DNA from: Glandiceps talaboti
Lineage: Eukaryota; Hemichordata; Enteropneusta; Spengelidae
Assembly (NCBI RefSeq): GCF_964340395.1
Contig: NC_135560.1
Location: 1,545,501 to 1,609,500, forward strand
DNA length: 64,000 bases
Direction: 5' to 3'
Position numbers and translations under genes: made by a program. Numbering within the stretch: position 1 is the stretch's first letter; each line of letters begins with the position of its first letter. The notes beneath the pieces were generated by a model. It did not search any database. It saw only the letters and a list, made by a program, of their open reading frames with translations, and was not told where the DNA came from. This document shows, piece after piece, positions 28,616 to 39,149 of the stretch.

Positions 28616-29235
28616 TTATTTAAATTGTTGATTTCCAAGTGGTAGCTCTCCTTCCAGATCTTGTGTATATAAACATGGCATTGTCATCATCATCATCATC
28701 AGACCCAATTTCTCCTTCAACTTCATCAGAGTTGGAACTAGCTGTATCATATCATTCTCACTGTCACTGTCATCAGAAGACAAATCACTCTCACTTTCTT
28801 TAGATTGATAATAGTGGCATCTTATAGCCTCAACTTTGTCTATTTTGTGCATTTCTGCCACAGCTGGAATTTCATAGTTGGAAAGGTACTTATCAAGTTC
28901 TTTCACTTTCAATTTGGAAATGTCACCGTTTCTGACAAGCGCATCCCAGTCATATTCATTAATTTTTTTTCAGCACGTTGCTCCCTTTCTTTCATTCTTT
29001 TTCTTTCCCTCATAGAGGCAAGTGTTCTCTGTTGTTCTAAATGAAGGATTGCTCCCTTTAATATCTCTTTCTTGACACACAGTTTCTTGCTCAATTTGTC
29101 AAGTTTCTCAACATTTTTACTTGACACTAACCCTTTACTATACAGGTGTTTTAGTTGTGCACGGGGTTGGAAGTCATCTGGTGGTCTTTCACTACCATCA
29201 TCTCTTGCTATTAATGGTGTTGAGAATACATCCAT
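28616..29235 (-). pseudogene. Broken SAP-like / charged coding fragment, function unknown
   Basis: Two minus-strand frames read as one protein interrupted by one indel. The first (29235 down to about 28970) is lysine- and glutamate-rich with a likely coiled coil (EQQRTLASMRERKRMKERE). The second (to 28616) contains NGDISKLKVKELDKYLSNYE and DKVEAIRCHYY, a helix-turn-helix pattern like SAP modules, then an acidic serine tract and a run of five methionines from a (TCA)n microsatellite. The frame changes at an eight-T run (28963-28970 on plus); nine would keep the frame, so this could also be an assembly error. The ATG at 29235 is preceded by an in-frame stop. I do not recognise the parent gene; transposon origin or a last exon are both possible. 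Confidence 0.5.
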
Positions 29236-29675
29236 ATAGTGTCAAAGTTTATTTTTTTATCTTTATATTTACAAGTAATAGTATATTCATGCAAAGTGGA
29301 AAAGTATGTGCAAAAAACTTATTTTACTTTTTCTCTGTTAACTCAGCTTGTGAGATATTGTCTTCTGTTACACATGTAGCAGACGTTGCCAATATGCTAA
29401 TTTTAGGAAATATTTAGAATGTGTTATTAAAAGTTTGTGTTCATCTATAGATGAAAAAATACCTTGTACAGAAGTGTTTGATACTTGTCACATATGTTTT
29501 AGTGCAGGTGCATCTTTTACATTTTGATGGCAGGCTGAGATGAATCTTTTCCAACTTTTTTTTTAGCTCCGCTGTCAGCGAAAGCTGAAAGCGTAGCTTT
29601 AGGTATAGGTTGTATAGAGTATAGATAGTAGAGTGAATCATAGGTGTCCGTCAAACTTTTATATTTTCATTATTT
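29236..29675. other. Intergenic stretch, no gene seen
   Basis: AT-rich DNA without a convincing reading frame. At 29565-29605 a short segment (agctccgctgtcagcgaaag) looks like the end of a dispersed repeat; a reverse-complement match of about 11 bp lies near 32578. Confidence 0.4.
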
Positions 29676-29960
29676 TCTCCGAAAGTGACAGTCAGTATTC
29701 TTAGATATTTGGTGTGCATGTTCCCTGGGGGAGGCTATTCAGATTTGTTCATGCCAAGTTGATCTGTGCCATTTTCAATTTTTTATGATTTTTTTTCATA
29801 AAATGTCATTTTCATCATCTCCGTGAAAACTTATTGTCAGATTGCTGTGATATCTGGTGTGTTGATGCGCAGGGGGTAGCTTACTCAGGTTTGTTAATTT
29901 CAAGTCAGCACATCTTCATTTTTATTTTTTATGATTTTTTTTTTGTAATTTGAAAAAAAA
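29676..29960. repeat. Diverged tandem duplication, ~142-bp unit
   Basis: Two copies start near 29677 and 29819. They share ctccg...aaa, gtcagattgctg/gtcagtattctt, atatttggtgtg/atatctggtgtg, ggggaggct/gggggtagct, cagatttgtt/caggtttgtt and end in ttttttatgatttttttt. Similarity is moderate, as in the core of an old dispersed element. Confidence 0.6.
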
Positions 29961-30702
29961 ATGAATATGTTAATGAGCATAATGACCGACGCCATATTGG
30001 AAATCAGTCGACGAGACTTTAAGTAAACTGCCACTTTTCAAAAGACACTATTGACGTCAAACAAGCAATGTAATATGTGCTATAGTCAATTCTACGCATT
30101 GGGCGCCCAAATGCATGAAGTGACAAGCGTTTATTCGAAACAGGGTTGTAAACTTCAAATCCAAATTCTGCACCCCTTCTACATAATCAACCAGTCCGCA
30201 ACGTCCTTATTTGCATACTCTATCCTGATTCGACCAGAAGCTGAAGCTGACCTCATTTGACCGGGCGATTTTCCACAGCAAGTAACAACACAGGACGTTC
30301 TTGGTACTCACTAAAATCTCACTTCAGACCCACTATAAAAATGTGATGTTTTCAGATAACATGTAACTTGTGATTAATTCTATATTGTCGTGCAATTTGG
30401 AGTGACAGTGAACCAGAATTAAGACAACTTGCGTAAGGAAGGCATGCGGTTGAAGTTATGCAAGAGCAGTCAGTCTAACTGCGGACTGTGAATCAACCAA
30501 ATTTTGTTTATTGGCCGACAGTTCACATGCAAAGTCAAACGACATGAACGTGTCTTGCCATTTCCAAAATGCAAATATTTGGCAAGTAAAAATAATTAAA
30601 ATAATCACAACTTTAATTTGGCTTCAGACTTTGCATTATGTTTTGCGTATCTTTCCCCGTTTTACATGTAAATCCGAAAAGGTTCTCTCGTCATGTCATC
30701 AT

Positions 30703-31390
30703 CACAGGCATTTGTTTCCCCGAGTTATGGCTCAGAATATTTCTATCAGAATACAATAAAATGACGATAATATCGTTAATATTGACGTATTAAACCAACA
30801 CTATATGAAAGGGGTAAAATTACACTTGTTTCTGTGATCGCGCAGTTTCACTAAATGCGAAGGAAGACACAAGGTATGAAAGGCAGCCACCATTACCGTA
30901 CGTAAACATGAACGTTCAACCGGCCGTTGTACTGGGCAAACATTTCGAAGATTTTACCTTCCGTCACTTCCTGGTTCCCAAATTTAATAATCTTCCGATA
31001 AATCGTGTCGTTGTTACAATCGGTCCACGCTTACCAAAGATATCAACGGATTTCTAACGCCATGTAGGGGAATTGGAGCAGATAAATTTTTTCTAACTAC
31101 TGTAGTACCTTCCGAGAACGTGATTGGGGGATATCGATGTTTACATGGTAAATGGAGAGCCGCTATCGGCCGTGACATGTGCTGCTGTTACATAAAGGGC
31201 TAGGACAATATGCAAAATAGGTAGTGTCTTCCTTCGCATTTAGTGAAACTGCGCGATCACAGAAACAAGTGTAATTTTACCCCTTTCATATAGTGTTGGT
31301 TTAATACGTCAATATTAACGATATTATCGTCATTTTATTGTATTCTGATAGAATTATTCTGAGCCATAACTCGGGAAACAAATGCCTGTG
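30703..31390. mobile_element. Large fold-back (inverted-repeat) element
   Basis: The arm 30703-30870 is the near-perfect reverse complement of 31224-31390. I see one substitution and one C-run length difference over about 167 bp. The arms begin cacaggcatttg and read the same inwards through tgtttctgtgatcgcgcag to ggaagacac. A 353-bp loop (30871-31223) has no reading frame I can support. The layout fits a fold-back transposon or a non-autonomous DNA transposon with long terminal inverted repeats. No clear target-site duplication is visible. Confidence 0.8.
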
Positions 31391-31563
31391 GGGCTGCTTT
31401 GAGTACGAGCGAAGTGAGGCATGTTGAGGTATTTTGTTGAGATTTATAAATATTGCGAAATGTCAAGTACAAGGTTTAAATACAATGGAATGATGAAAAA
31501 AATGGCCGAGTCTGCTGACAGGCGCCGCGCCGGTCACAAGAAACACTGTATATTCCATCTTTC

Positions 31564-32085
31564 TTAGTTTCCGTACGGCGACAACCCCAGGTACCCGGAT
31601 GCACGAGGGACTAACCCGGAAGCAAGTCGTTGTCAGCCATACGTTACAGTGGTAACATCGTCCGAGAAATCGCTGCGTTCAGGGTGTCATTATTCACAGA
31701 ATTGTTGTTTTCGAGTGAAAACGCATCTTGAATTGTATAAATCTAACAAATGAAGACATGTCAAGTTATATTTTGAAAGTTGTATCGCTAGTTTGAGACG
31801 ATTTTCTCACGTACTATCGAGGCTTACTTGGACTTGGACCTTACTCCAGTTCATCGGGAAGTTTAGCCAGTCCGATAATTCTTTCTGGTTTAGTTTACAA
31901 CACTTTTGATCACGCAGATTTTGTTGTTGTGATGAAAAGAAATTTAAAAAAAAGATCACTTCAACCATTTCGTTGTGTTTTCTTTATGAAAGGTAATAGA
32001 ACATGAACGAGTGTTAGTAACGCATGGCTGCCAGAATGACTCTCTTTTGGGTACTTGGCGGGGATTGTCGCCGTCCGGAAACTAA
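31564..32085. repeat. Imperfect inverted repeat pair, ~25-bp arms
   Basis: The segment ttagtttccgtacggcgaca at 31564-31583 and following bases recurs as the reverse complement at 32061-32085 with two mismatches. The 470-bp interior has no recognised gene. It may be a second, smaller inverted-repeat element. Confidence 0.45.
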
Positions 32086-33076
32086 GATGACGATTAATAC
32101 ATTTCTTCCCTATATATATCTACTACAACTTGTACAAGTTGAATGTTGTTGACTTGGTAAATTTGTTAGAAAATTGAAATTCAAATTGCCTCAAAATTAT
32201 TTTAGATCCCTAGTTTATTTCATTCATCATTAAAATTTCCCAGGGTTAAAGCTGTAAGACAATGAAATTATTTATAGCCAACCTCAAAATCCTCTTTTTT
32301 TTCTCTTTTTCTTGTGTGCATTTCCCAGTCATTTTTTTTCTGAGATTTTGTGCAATTTTACATAACAGTAGATTTTTGTTATAAAATGGTGACTATGGTA
32401 TAAAAGTACAATACATTACCAACTTCTGTGTAAAATGTGTTTTACAGTGAGACATCATATGAACCACTAAGATAACCACTTTATTGCATCGCTAAAACAA
32501 AACTGCATAGTGAAGAGCTGAAGAACTGAACCACGTCTACGTGTCACCAAAATAAAAAATAAAATAAAAACAAAACAGCGGAGCTATTCTGACCGATAGG
32601 TCGCTTGTTTAACTTCCAAGAGCTGCAAATGTAAAATGTTGTCTGTCATATTTGTCTGTCATTTAATACTAGGAAGAATTTACATGAAAAAGTTACATAT
32701 CATTGTGATAACCACAAACCAAAACACAGTCATGTCACAAAGAATATTTTCAGTAGTGTAAAGGTAATTTCACACATTAAATGAACCAAATTTCAGTAGA
32801 TAGTAGCGTACATGAAAGACACTGGTATTTTCAGACAAAAAACAATCTGTACCACTCAATTCGCCCATTTCAATTTATCATTACATTAACAGTTTATTAA
32901 AAGAAAATTAAAATTTGACTTTTTGTTTTTCATTTTACTAACTTGTGAGCAACTGTTGTTTGTAGCTGTTGTTGTTGTTGTTATTGTTGTTGTTGTTGTT
33001 ATTATTGAAAAAGGAAGACCAACATTTTAAAAGCTCATTTTCCCATGTTTGAAAAGTCATGTCAATTTATTTTCAG
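32086..33076. repeat. AT-rich intergenic DNA with (TTG)n microsatellite
   Basis: No gene is seen. A TTG/TTA microsatellite lies at about 32966-33007. Confidence 0.6.
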
Positions 33077-33171
33077 GTACCCCCCCCCCCTACAACCCAT
33101 AACATTTTTTCAGGTACCCCCCCCCCACACACACACTATCCATATATTTTCAAGCCCCCCCCCCCCCCCAA
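33077..33171. repeat. C-run repeats
   Basis: Three C homopolymers of 10 to 15 bases follow short units; the first two share ttttcaggtacccc. A CA dinucleotide run lies between the second and third. These sit immediately before the truncated LINE fragment. Confidence 0.75.
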
Positions 33172-33180
33172 CAAGTTTTT

Positions 33181-34430
33181 GTGAAAGCAGCCTTAAGACA
33201 GCTTTTGATAGTGTTTGGCATTTAGGATTTTTCTCCAAATTATCAAAACAAGGTTTCAGTAGTAAATTTTTGAATATCATCAAGTGTATTTATGATAATA
33301 TTCAGTCTTGTATCAAACTCTCAACTGGTTATACTGATTACTTTTCTTCTCGTATTGGTACAAGACAAGGTTGTAATCTAAGTCCCACACTGTTCAACCT
33401 ATTCATTAATGATTTGCCAAAGTTACTTCACAGAAAATGTATTGATCCTCCCTTTTTGCTAGATAAGAAAAATTACTGATCCTTATGTTCGCTGATGATA
33501 TTGTACTGTTGTCAACTTCTAACCATGGTTTGCAACATTCACTCAGATTACTTGAATCCTTTTGCAACAAATGGCAACTAACAGTGAGTCTTAAAAAGAC
33601 AAAAGTTGTGGTGTTCAATGCTAATTTTAAACCACTTAAATATAGTTTCTTTATTTATAATGAAAGAGTGGATATTGTTGCATCAAACACTTATTTAGGT
33701 ATTTCATTAACCCCTTCAGGAAATTTCAAAAGTAGTGGTTTTGAAGAATAAAGCTTTGAGAGCTCTGTTTGCTTACACTAACACACTGAATACACATAAT
33801 GGAGCTTCAGTTGATGTTAAATTGCATCATTCTCTTTGACTCTTGGTCAAACCAATATTATTATATGGATCTGAAGTTTGGGATGCCTACATATTCCGAA
33901 GAGTTGATGTTGGCAAATTCAATGAATACTTTCTTAAGCCTGTGATGAATGATATTGAATCAACACACATAAAAGCATGCAGATATATGCTTGGAGTTAA
34001 CAAAACATCATGTATTCATGCATGTTGAGGTGAATTTGGTCATTTTCCATTATTAATGACTGTTATTGAAAATGTTGTCAAATATTGGTTTCGGTTAAAA
34101 CAAGTAAACGAGGCATCTTTACTTGATTATGCATACAAATTAGAAATGGGGTTGCATGAAAAACACCAGTCCATATGTCTTGATTTTGTTCATTCAGTAT
34201 TTTCATTTTGTAACTGTTTCCATTTTATAGTTGGTGAGAAGTTGTCTACTATATTAAAGAAAGTTAAAGATTCTTTGAAATCAAAATTTATTGACATGTG
34301 GAAGCAATCTGTGGCAAGTAACAACAAACTTCATGTTTATTCAAAAAATTCATATGTAGATGGATTAGGATTTCACTTGGACGTCGTTAGTCACCAACCA
34401 TATATTTTCTTTCTTGCAAGTATATAGCTT
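33181..34430 (+). pseudogene. LINE reverse transcriptase, 3' half, degenerate
   Basis: This reads as the second half of a non-LTR retrotransposon RT and its C-terminal region. It starts at KTAFDSVWHLGFFSKL (RT palm). It continues through GTRQGCNLSPTLFNLFINDL, then FADDIVLLS (catalytic FADD, 33485-33511), then KWQLTVSLKKTKVVVFN. After stops and small gaps come VKPILLYGSEVW, HIKACRYMLGVNKTS and KYWFRLKQVNEASLL, typical of the post-RT region. A one-base frameshift lies near 33478 and stops occur near 33750, 33838 and 34026. The 5' half is absent here; a matching 5' half lies in the opposite orientation at 35221-38920. Clade not assigned. Confidence 0.85.
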
Positions 34431-34984
34431 TGTTAGTTCAGATGTTCTTTGGATGTTTGTAGGGAAGGTAAAACAAGTCAGGAAAGAAGGCAATTTAAGA
34501 ATTTTTGGAAAATTAGAAGATGGGTGAAGTTATGGGGAAGAAAAAATAAATGTTGTATTCTATATTGTCATAATTTTTGCAAGAAATCAGTGTGTTGTAG
34601 CTATAATTCAATGCGACGAACGATACACTACTTAAATAACTTCACAGGAAACGCTTGTTCGCCACGATACGTTTCTTTTTTTAGGTGCTATAGTGCGCCC
34701 TCTTTTGCCGAGATGATATTTGCATACAAGTTAAATACCCATAATGCAAATGAAAACACTTTGCTGCCATTTAAGACGAAATGTTCTTATTTTTCGAAAA
34801 GAAATAAGCCAAAAAATTACTTTCGTTACAGTTGGAATATATTATTTCCCAACAGTGTGTTTGTTAGATTTCTTATAAGAAAATGGAATTTAGTTTGCTG
34901 CCAAAACAAACCGTCTGTTGGGCCCTACTGCAACCTTATAGATAATTCCTTTTTGTCTGAGATAGTGTCAGTTTGTCATGCTGT
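34431..34984. other. Spacer upstream of the U1-like locus
   Basis: A long frame on plus (34449-34997) has no ATG at its start and no recognisable domain, so I do not call it. It would hold the promoter of the U1-like gene, if there is one; I cannot identify a PSE by eye. Confidence 0.4.
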
Positions 34985-35146
34985 GACTTGGCACTAAGAT
35001 CAACCATGATCTTGACGGTGGTTCCTCCAGGGCGAGTCTTGTCCATTGCACCTCCGGGCAGGTTGACCCTTGCGATCACCCCAAAATGTGGGTGACCCGG
35101 TTGCATAATTAATGATAGTGGGGTACTGCGTTCGCGCTTTCCCCTG
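34985..35146 (+). ncRNA. U1 snRNA-like gene copy, 5' end and Sm site altered
   Basis: About 162 nt align end to end with U1 snRNA (about 164 nt). Recognisable parts are ccatgatc in stem-loop I, ccagggcgag, the U1A-binding loop attgcac, gttgacccttgcgat, ccccaaaatgtgggt, gcataatt and the terminal stem-loop gcgttcgcgctttcccctg. Three functional sites are altered. The 5' end reads gacttggc where U1 has acttacctggc, so the 5' splice-site pairing sequence is broken. The U1-70K loop reads gatcttgacg instead of the usual gatcacgaag type. The Sm site reads aattaatga rather than aatttgtgg. A 3' box follows, so this looks like a DNA-level gene duplicate rather than a retrocopy. It is probably a pseudogene or a divergent variant. 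Confidence 0.85.
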
Positions 35147-35148
35147 AT

Positions 35149-35166
35149 CTTTAAAACAAAAATAGA
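35149..35166 (+). promoter_or_regulatory. snRNA 3' box
   Basis: The segment ctttaaaacaaaaataga fits the Pol II snRNA 3'-end processing element GTTT-N-AAARNNAGA except for the first base. Its AAARNNAGA core is at 35158-35166, 12 nt after the expected RNA end, a normal distance. Confidence 0.7.
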
Positions 35167-35175
35167 TTTCTTATT

Positions 35176-35221
35176 ACGGATTTATAATCCGTGACAAATT
35201 TAGACGAAATTTGTCACGGAT
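35176..35221. repeat. Nested hairpins before the 60-bp array
   Basis: A perfect 15-bp inverted repeat (atccgtgacaaattt, 35187-35201, and its complement 35207-35221) has a 5-nt loop. It overlaps a smaller hairpin, acggatt/aatccgt, at 35176-35192. It lies exactly where the LINE-derived array ends. Confidence 0.7.
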
Positions 35222-37679
35222 TCTAAACCCTCCTTGTATTTCACCTACATGGAGTGTGTTCCTTGATTCAATTGTTCGTCTATCTTTCCTAAACCCTCCT
35301 TGTATTTCACCTAGTGTGTTCCTTGATTCAATTGTTCGTCTATCTTTCCTAAACCCTCCTTGTATTTCACCTAGTGTGTTCCTTGATTCAATTGTTCGTC
35401 TATCTTTCCTAAACCCTCCTTGTATTTCACCTAGTGTGTTCCTTGATTCAATTGTTCGTCTATCTTTCCTAAACCCTCCTTGTATTTCACCTACATGGAG
35501 TGTGTTCCTTGATTCAATTGTTCGTCTATCTTTCCTAAACCCTCCATGTATTTCACCTAGTGTGTTCCTTGATTCAATTGTTCGTCTATCTTTCCTAAAC
35601 CCTCCTTGTATTTCACCTAGTGTGTTCCTTGATTCAATTGTTCGTCTATCTTTCCTAAACCCTCCTTGTATTTCACCTAGTGTGTTCCTTGATTCAATTG
35701 TTCGTCTATCTTTCCTAAACCCTCCTTGTATTTCACCTAGTGTGTTCCTTGATTCAATTGTTCGTCTATCTTTCCTAAACCCTCCTTGTATTTCACCTAG
35801 TGTGTTCCTTGATTCAATTGTTCGTCTATCTTTCCTAAACCCTCCTTGTATTTCACCTAGTGTGTTCCTTGATTCAATTGTTCGTCTATCTTTCCTAAAC
35901 CCTCCATGTATTTCACCTAGTGTGTTCCTTGATTCAATTGTTCGTCTATCTTTCCTAAACCCTCCTTGTATTTCACCTAGTGTGTTCCTTGATTCAATTG
36001 TTCGTCTATCTTTCCTAAACCCTCCATGTATTTCACCTAGTGTGTTCCTTGATTCAATTGTTCGTCTATCTTTCCTAAACCCTCCATGTATTTCACCTAG
36101 TGTGTTCCTTGATTCAATTGTTCGTCTATCTTTCCTAAACCCTCCTTGTATTTCACCTAGTGTGTTCCTTGATTCAATTGTTCGTCTATCTTTCCTAAAC
36201 CCTCCTTGTATTTCACCTAGTGTGTTCCTTGATTCAATTGTTCGTCTATCTTTCCTAAACCCTCCATGTATTTCACCTAGTGTGTTCCTTGATTCAATTG
36301 TTCGTCTATCTTTCCTAAACCCTCCATGTATTTCACCTAGTGTGTTCCTTGATTCAATTGTTCGTCTATCTTTCCTAAACCCTCCTTGTATTTCACCTAG
36401 TGTGTTCCTTGATTCAATTGTTCGTCTATCTTTCCTAAACCCTCCTTGTATTTCACCTAGTGTGTTCCTTGATTCAATTGTTTGTCTATCTTTCCTAAAC
36501 CCTCCTTGTATTTCACCTAGTGTGTTCCTTGATTCAATTGTTCGTCTATCTTTCCTAAACCCTCCTTGTATTTCACCTAGTGTGTTCCTTGATTCAATTG
36601 TTCGTCTATCTTTCCTAAACCCTCCTTGTATTTCACCTAGTGTGTTCCTTGATTCAATTGTTCGTCTATCTTTCCTAAACCCTCCTTGTATTTCACCTAG
36701 TGTGTTCCTTGATTCAATTGTTCGTCTATCTTTCCTAAACCCTCCTTGTATTTCACCTAGTGTGTTCCTTGATTCAATTGTTTGTCTATCTTTCCTAAAC
36801 CCTCCTTGTATTTCACCTAGTGTGTTCCTTGATTCAATTGTTCGTCTATCTTTCCTAAACCCTCCATGTATTTCACCTAGTGTGTTCCTTGATTCAATTG
36901 TTTGTCTATCTTTCCTAAACCCTCCATGTATTTCACCTAGTGTGTTCCTTGATTCAATTGTTCGTCTATCTTTCCTAAACCCTCCTTGTATTTCACCTAG
37001 TGTGTTCCTTGATTCAATTGTTCGTCTATCTTTCCTAAACCCTCCTTGTATTTCACCTAGTGTGTTCCTTGATTCAATTGTTTGTCTATCTTTCCTAAAC
37101 CCTCCATGTATTTCACCTAGTGTGTTCCTTGATTCAATTGTTCGTCTATCTTTCCTAAACCCTCCTTGTATTTCACCTAGTGTGTTCCTTGATTCAATTG
37201 TTCGTCTATCTTTCCTAAACCCTCCTTGTATTTCACCTAGTGTGTTCCTTGATTCAATTGTTCGTCTATCTTTCCTAAACCCTCCTTGTATTTCACCTAG
37301 TGTGTTCCTTGATTCAATTGTTCGTCTATCTTTCCTAAACCCTCCTTGTATTTCACCTAGTGTGTTCCTTGATTCAATTGTTTGTCTATCTTTCCTAAAC
37401 CCTCCTTGTATTTCACCTAGTGTGTTCCTTGATTCAATTGTTCGTCTATCTTTCCTAAACCCTCCTTGTATTTCACCTAGTGTGTTCCTTGATTCAATTG
37501 TTTGTCTATCTTTCCTAAACCCTCCTTGTATTTCACCTAGTGTGTTCCTTGATTCAATTGTTTGTCTATCTTTCCTAAACCCTCCTTGTATTTCACCTAG
37601 TGTGTTCCTTGATTCAATTGTTCGTCTATCTTTCCTAAACCCTCCATGTATTTCACCTAGTGTGTTCCTTGATTCAATT
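35217..37679. repeat. 60-bp minisatellite made from a LINE RT motif (about 41 copies)
   Basis: Units are 60 bp and almost identical. Two early copies (near 35221 and 35480) carry a 6-bp insertion (tgg-agt type). Only two other sites vary repeatedly: cctccttg/cctccatg and gttcgtc/gtttgtc. Read on minus the unit is an unbroken 20-codon block containing LGEIQGGFRKDRRT, which is the QxGFRxxRxT motif of LINE reverse transcriptases. The LINE sequence on the right side (37680-37823, minus) leads straight into it. The long plus-strand frame (35211-37718) is therefore its antisense shadow; it opens at TTG, not ATG. Confidence 0.93.
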
Positions 37680-37823
37680 AAAACTTGTTACTTCTTGTTC
37701 AATAATTTTATTGTATAATTTACCCACAACTGAACTCAGTGAAATACCTCTAATTATTAAGATTTCTTGTGTCACCTCCTTTATGTAGTGGGATAATTAT
37801 ATTTTCCCCCAATCTGTTGGCAC
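37680..37823 (-). pseudogene. LINE RT segment between two minisatellites
   Basis: On minus, 37823 down to 37680 reads VPTDWGKI, a stop, then HYIKEV and IIRGISLSSVVGKLYNKI, ending EQEVTSF. This is the canonical LINE stretch W..I...YKKG...NYRGISL.S...K. It connects the 37806-38531 array (which repeats the VPTDW block) to the 60-bp array (which repeats the GFRKDRRT block). There is one in-frame stop, and a one-base shift where it meets the 60-bp array. Confidence 0.9.
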
Positions 37824-38531
37824 AACTTCTAGATCTATCCCCCCCTATCTGTTGGCACAACTTCTAGATTTATCCCCCCCCCCCCAATCTGTTGGCACAA
37901 CTTCTAGATTTATCCCCCCCCCCAATCTGTTGGCACAACTTCTAGATCTATCCCCCCCCCCATCTGTTGGCACAACTTCTAGATTTACCCCCCCCCCCCA
38001 ATCTGTTGGCACAACTTCTAGATTTATCCCCCCCCCCATCTGTTGGCACAACTTCTAGATCTATCCCCCCCCCCATCTGTTGGCACAACTTCTAGATCTA
38101 TCCCCCCCCCCCCCATCTGTTGGCACAACTTCTAGATTTACCCCCCCCCCCCCCCCCAATCTGTTGGCACAACTTCTAGATCTACCCCCCCCCCCCAATC
38201 TGTTGGCACAACTTCTAGATCTATCCCCCCCATCTGTTGGCACAACTTCTAGATTTATCCCCCCCCCCATCTGTTGGCACAACTTCTAGATCTACCCCCC
38301 CCCCCTCAATCTGTTGGCACAACTTCTAGATTTAACCCCCCCCCCCCCCAATCTGTTGGCACAACTTCTAGATCTATCCCCCCCCCCCATCTGTTGGCAC
38401 AACTTCTAGATTTATCCCCCCCCCCCATCTGTTGGCACAACTTCTAGATTTATCCCCCCCCCCCAATCTGTTGGCACAACTTCTAGATCTATCCCCCCCC
38501 CCCCCCAATCTGTTGGCACAACTTCTAGATC
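37806..38531. repeat. C-rich minisatellite made from the LINE VPTDW block (19 copies)
   Basis: Nineteen units share ctgttggcacaacttctaga plus tctatc or tttatc and then a C run of 6 to about 17. Unit length varies from about 34 to 46 bp, mostly through the C run. Read on minus each unit gives DLEVVPTDW followed by glycines. The right flank reads LFTDLEVVPTDW in the normal LINE context, so the array grew from codons of that ORF. Frame is not preserved because the C runs differ. Confidence 0.92.
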
Positions 38532-38920
38532 TGTAAATAAATTAAACATTACTAACGACGAGTCACTGATAACCTTCCCACCTCCCTTAATAACTTCATG
38601 GGTTAGTTCATCTGGATCAGGGGCCTTATTGTTCTGTAGATTTGAAATTAATAGCTTTATTATAGTGTCACTTGTTACTGTCTCAGAACTATTGATTGAT
38701 TCTTCCTCAAATCTTGACACAGAATTTATTACTTATTTTCAAAATCCTTCACTTCTTCCCTGTAAATATCGTTTAGGGATAAGTTGGTATTCTGGTTCCC
38801 ATTCACCTAAATGTTGCCAATAATCAGTTAATACATCCGTAACCTGTCTGTGTTTTCTATTTGATTTCTTTCTGGCACTGATTGCAGCTTTGATTTCTTT
38901 ATCAAACCACGGTTTACATC
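38520..38920 (-). pseudogene. LINE ORF2 5' segment (linker to start of RT)
   Basis: Minus strand from about 38915: KPWFDKEIKAAISARKKSNR, then TDYWQHLG, then (one frame later) DIYREEVKDFENK. After two stops come TIIKLLISNLQNNKAPDPDE and LTHEVIKGGG, ending FNLFTDLEVVPTDW. These are the standard linker and first RT motifs (NNKAPGPDG region) of LINE elements. At least one frameshift and two stops break it. It abuts a dispersed 112-bp-type repeat near 38935. Confidence 0.88.
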
Positions 38921-38934
38921 TATATTAAATTGCC

Positions 38935-39120
38935 TACCCTTCCCTTTTCATCTTTGCAATATAAACCATCATTTAGCTGTTGCTATGGGCATATCCGCAT
39001 ACATTTTTTTGAATCTTTAGTCACTTACCTGCCAATCCCTGTTCTTATCTTTGTAATATGCATCATCATTTCACTATTGCTAAGGGCATGGTCATGGTTG
39101 CTAGGACCAATTGTGTCAAA
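38935..39120. repeat. Copies of the ~112-bp dispersed repeat
   Basis: Sequence related to the 42190-42660 repeats: ttgctatgggcat, gcatacattttttt and gccaatccctgtt, followed by cttatctttgtaatatgcat. Confidence 0.65.
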
Positions 39121-39149
39121 ATGTCAACGATAACTACAGAATAACACCT

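Noticed and set aside
34449-34997. 182-codon plus frame ending inside the U1-like copy
   Set aside because: It starts at TTG, has no domain, and overlaps a recognisable snRNA locus.
35211-37718. An 835-codon plus-strand frame of 20-residue repeats (LNPPCISPSVFLDSI...), like a secreted or structural repeat protein
   Set aside because: It has no ATG (it opens at TTG), and the opposite strand of the same units encodes a recognisable LINE RT motif in line with flanking LINE sequence. It is an antisense by-product.
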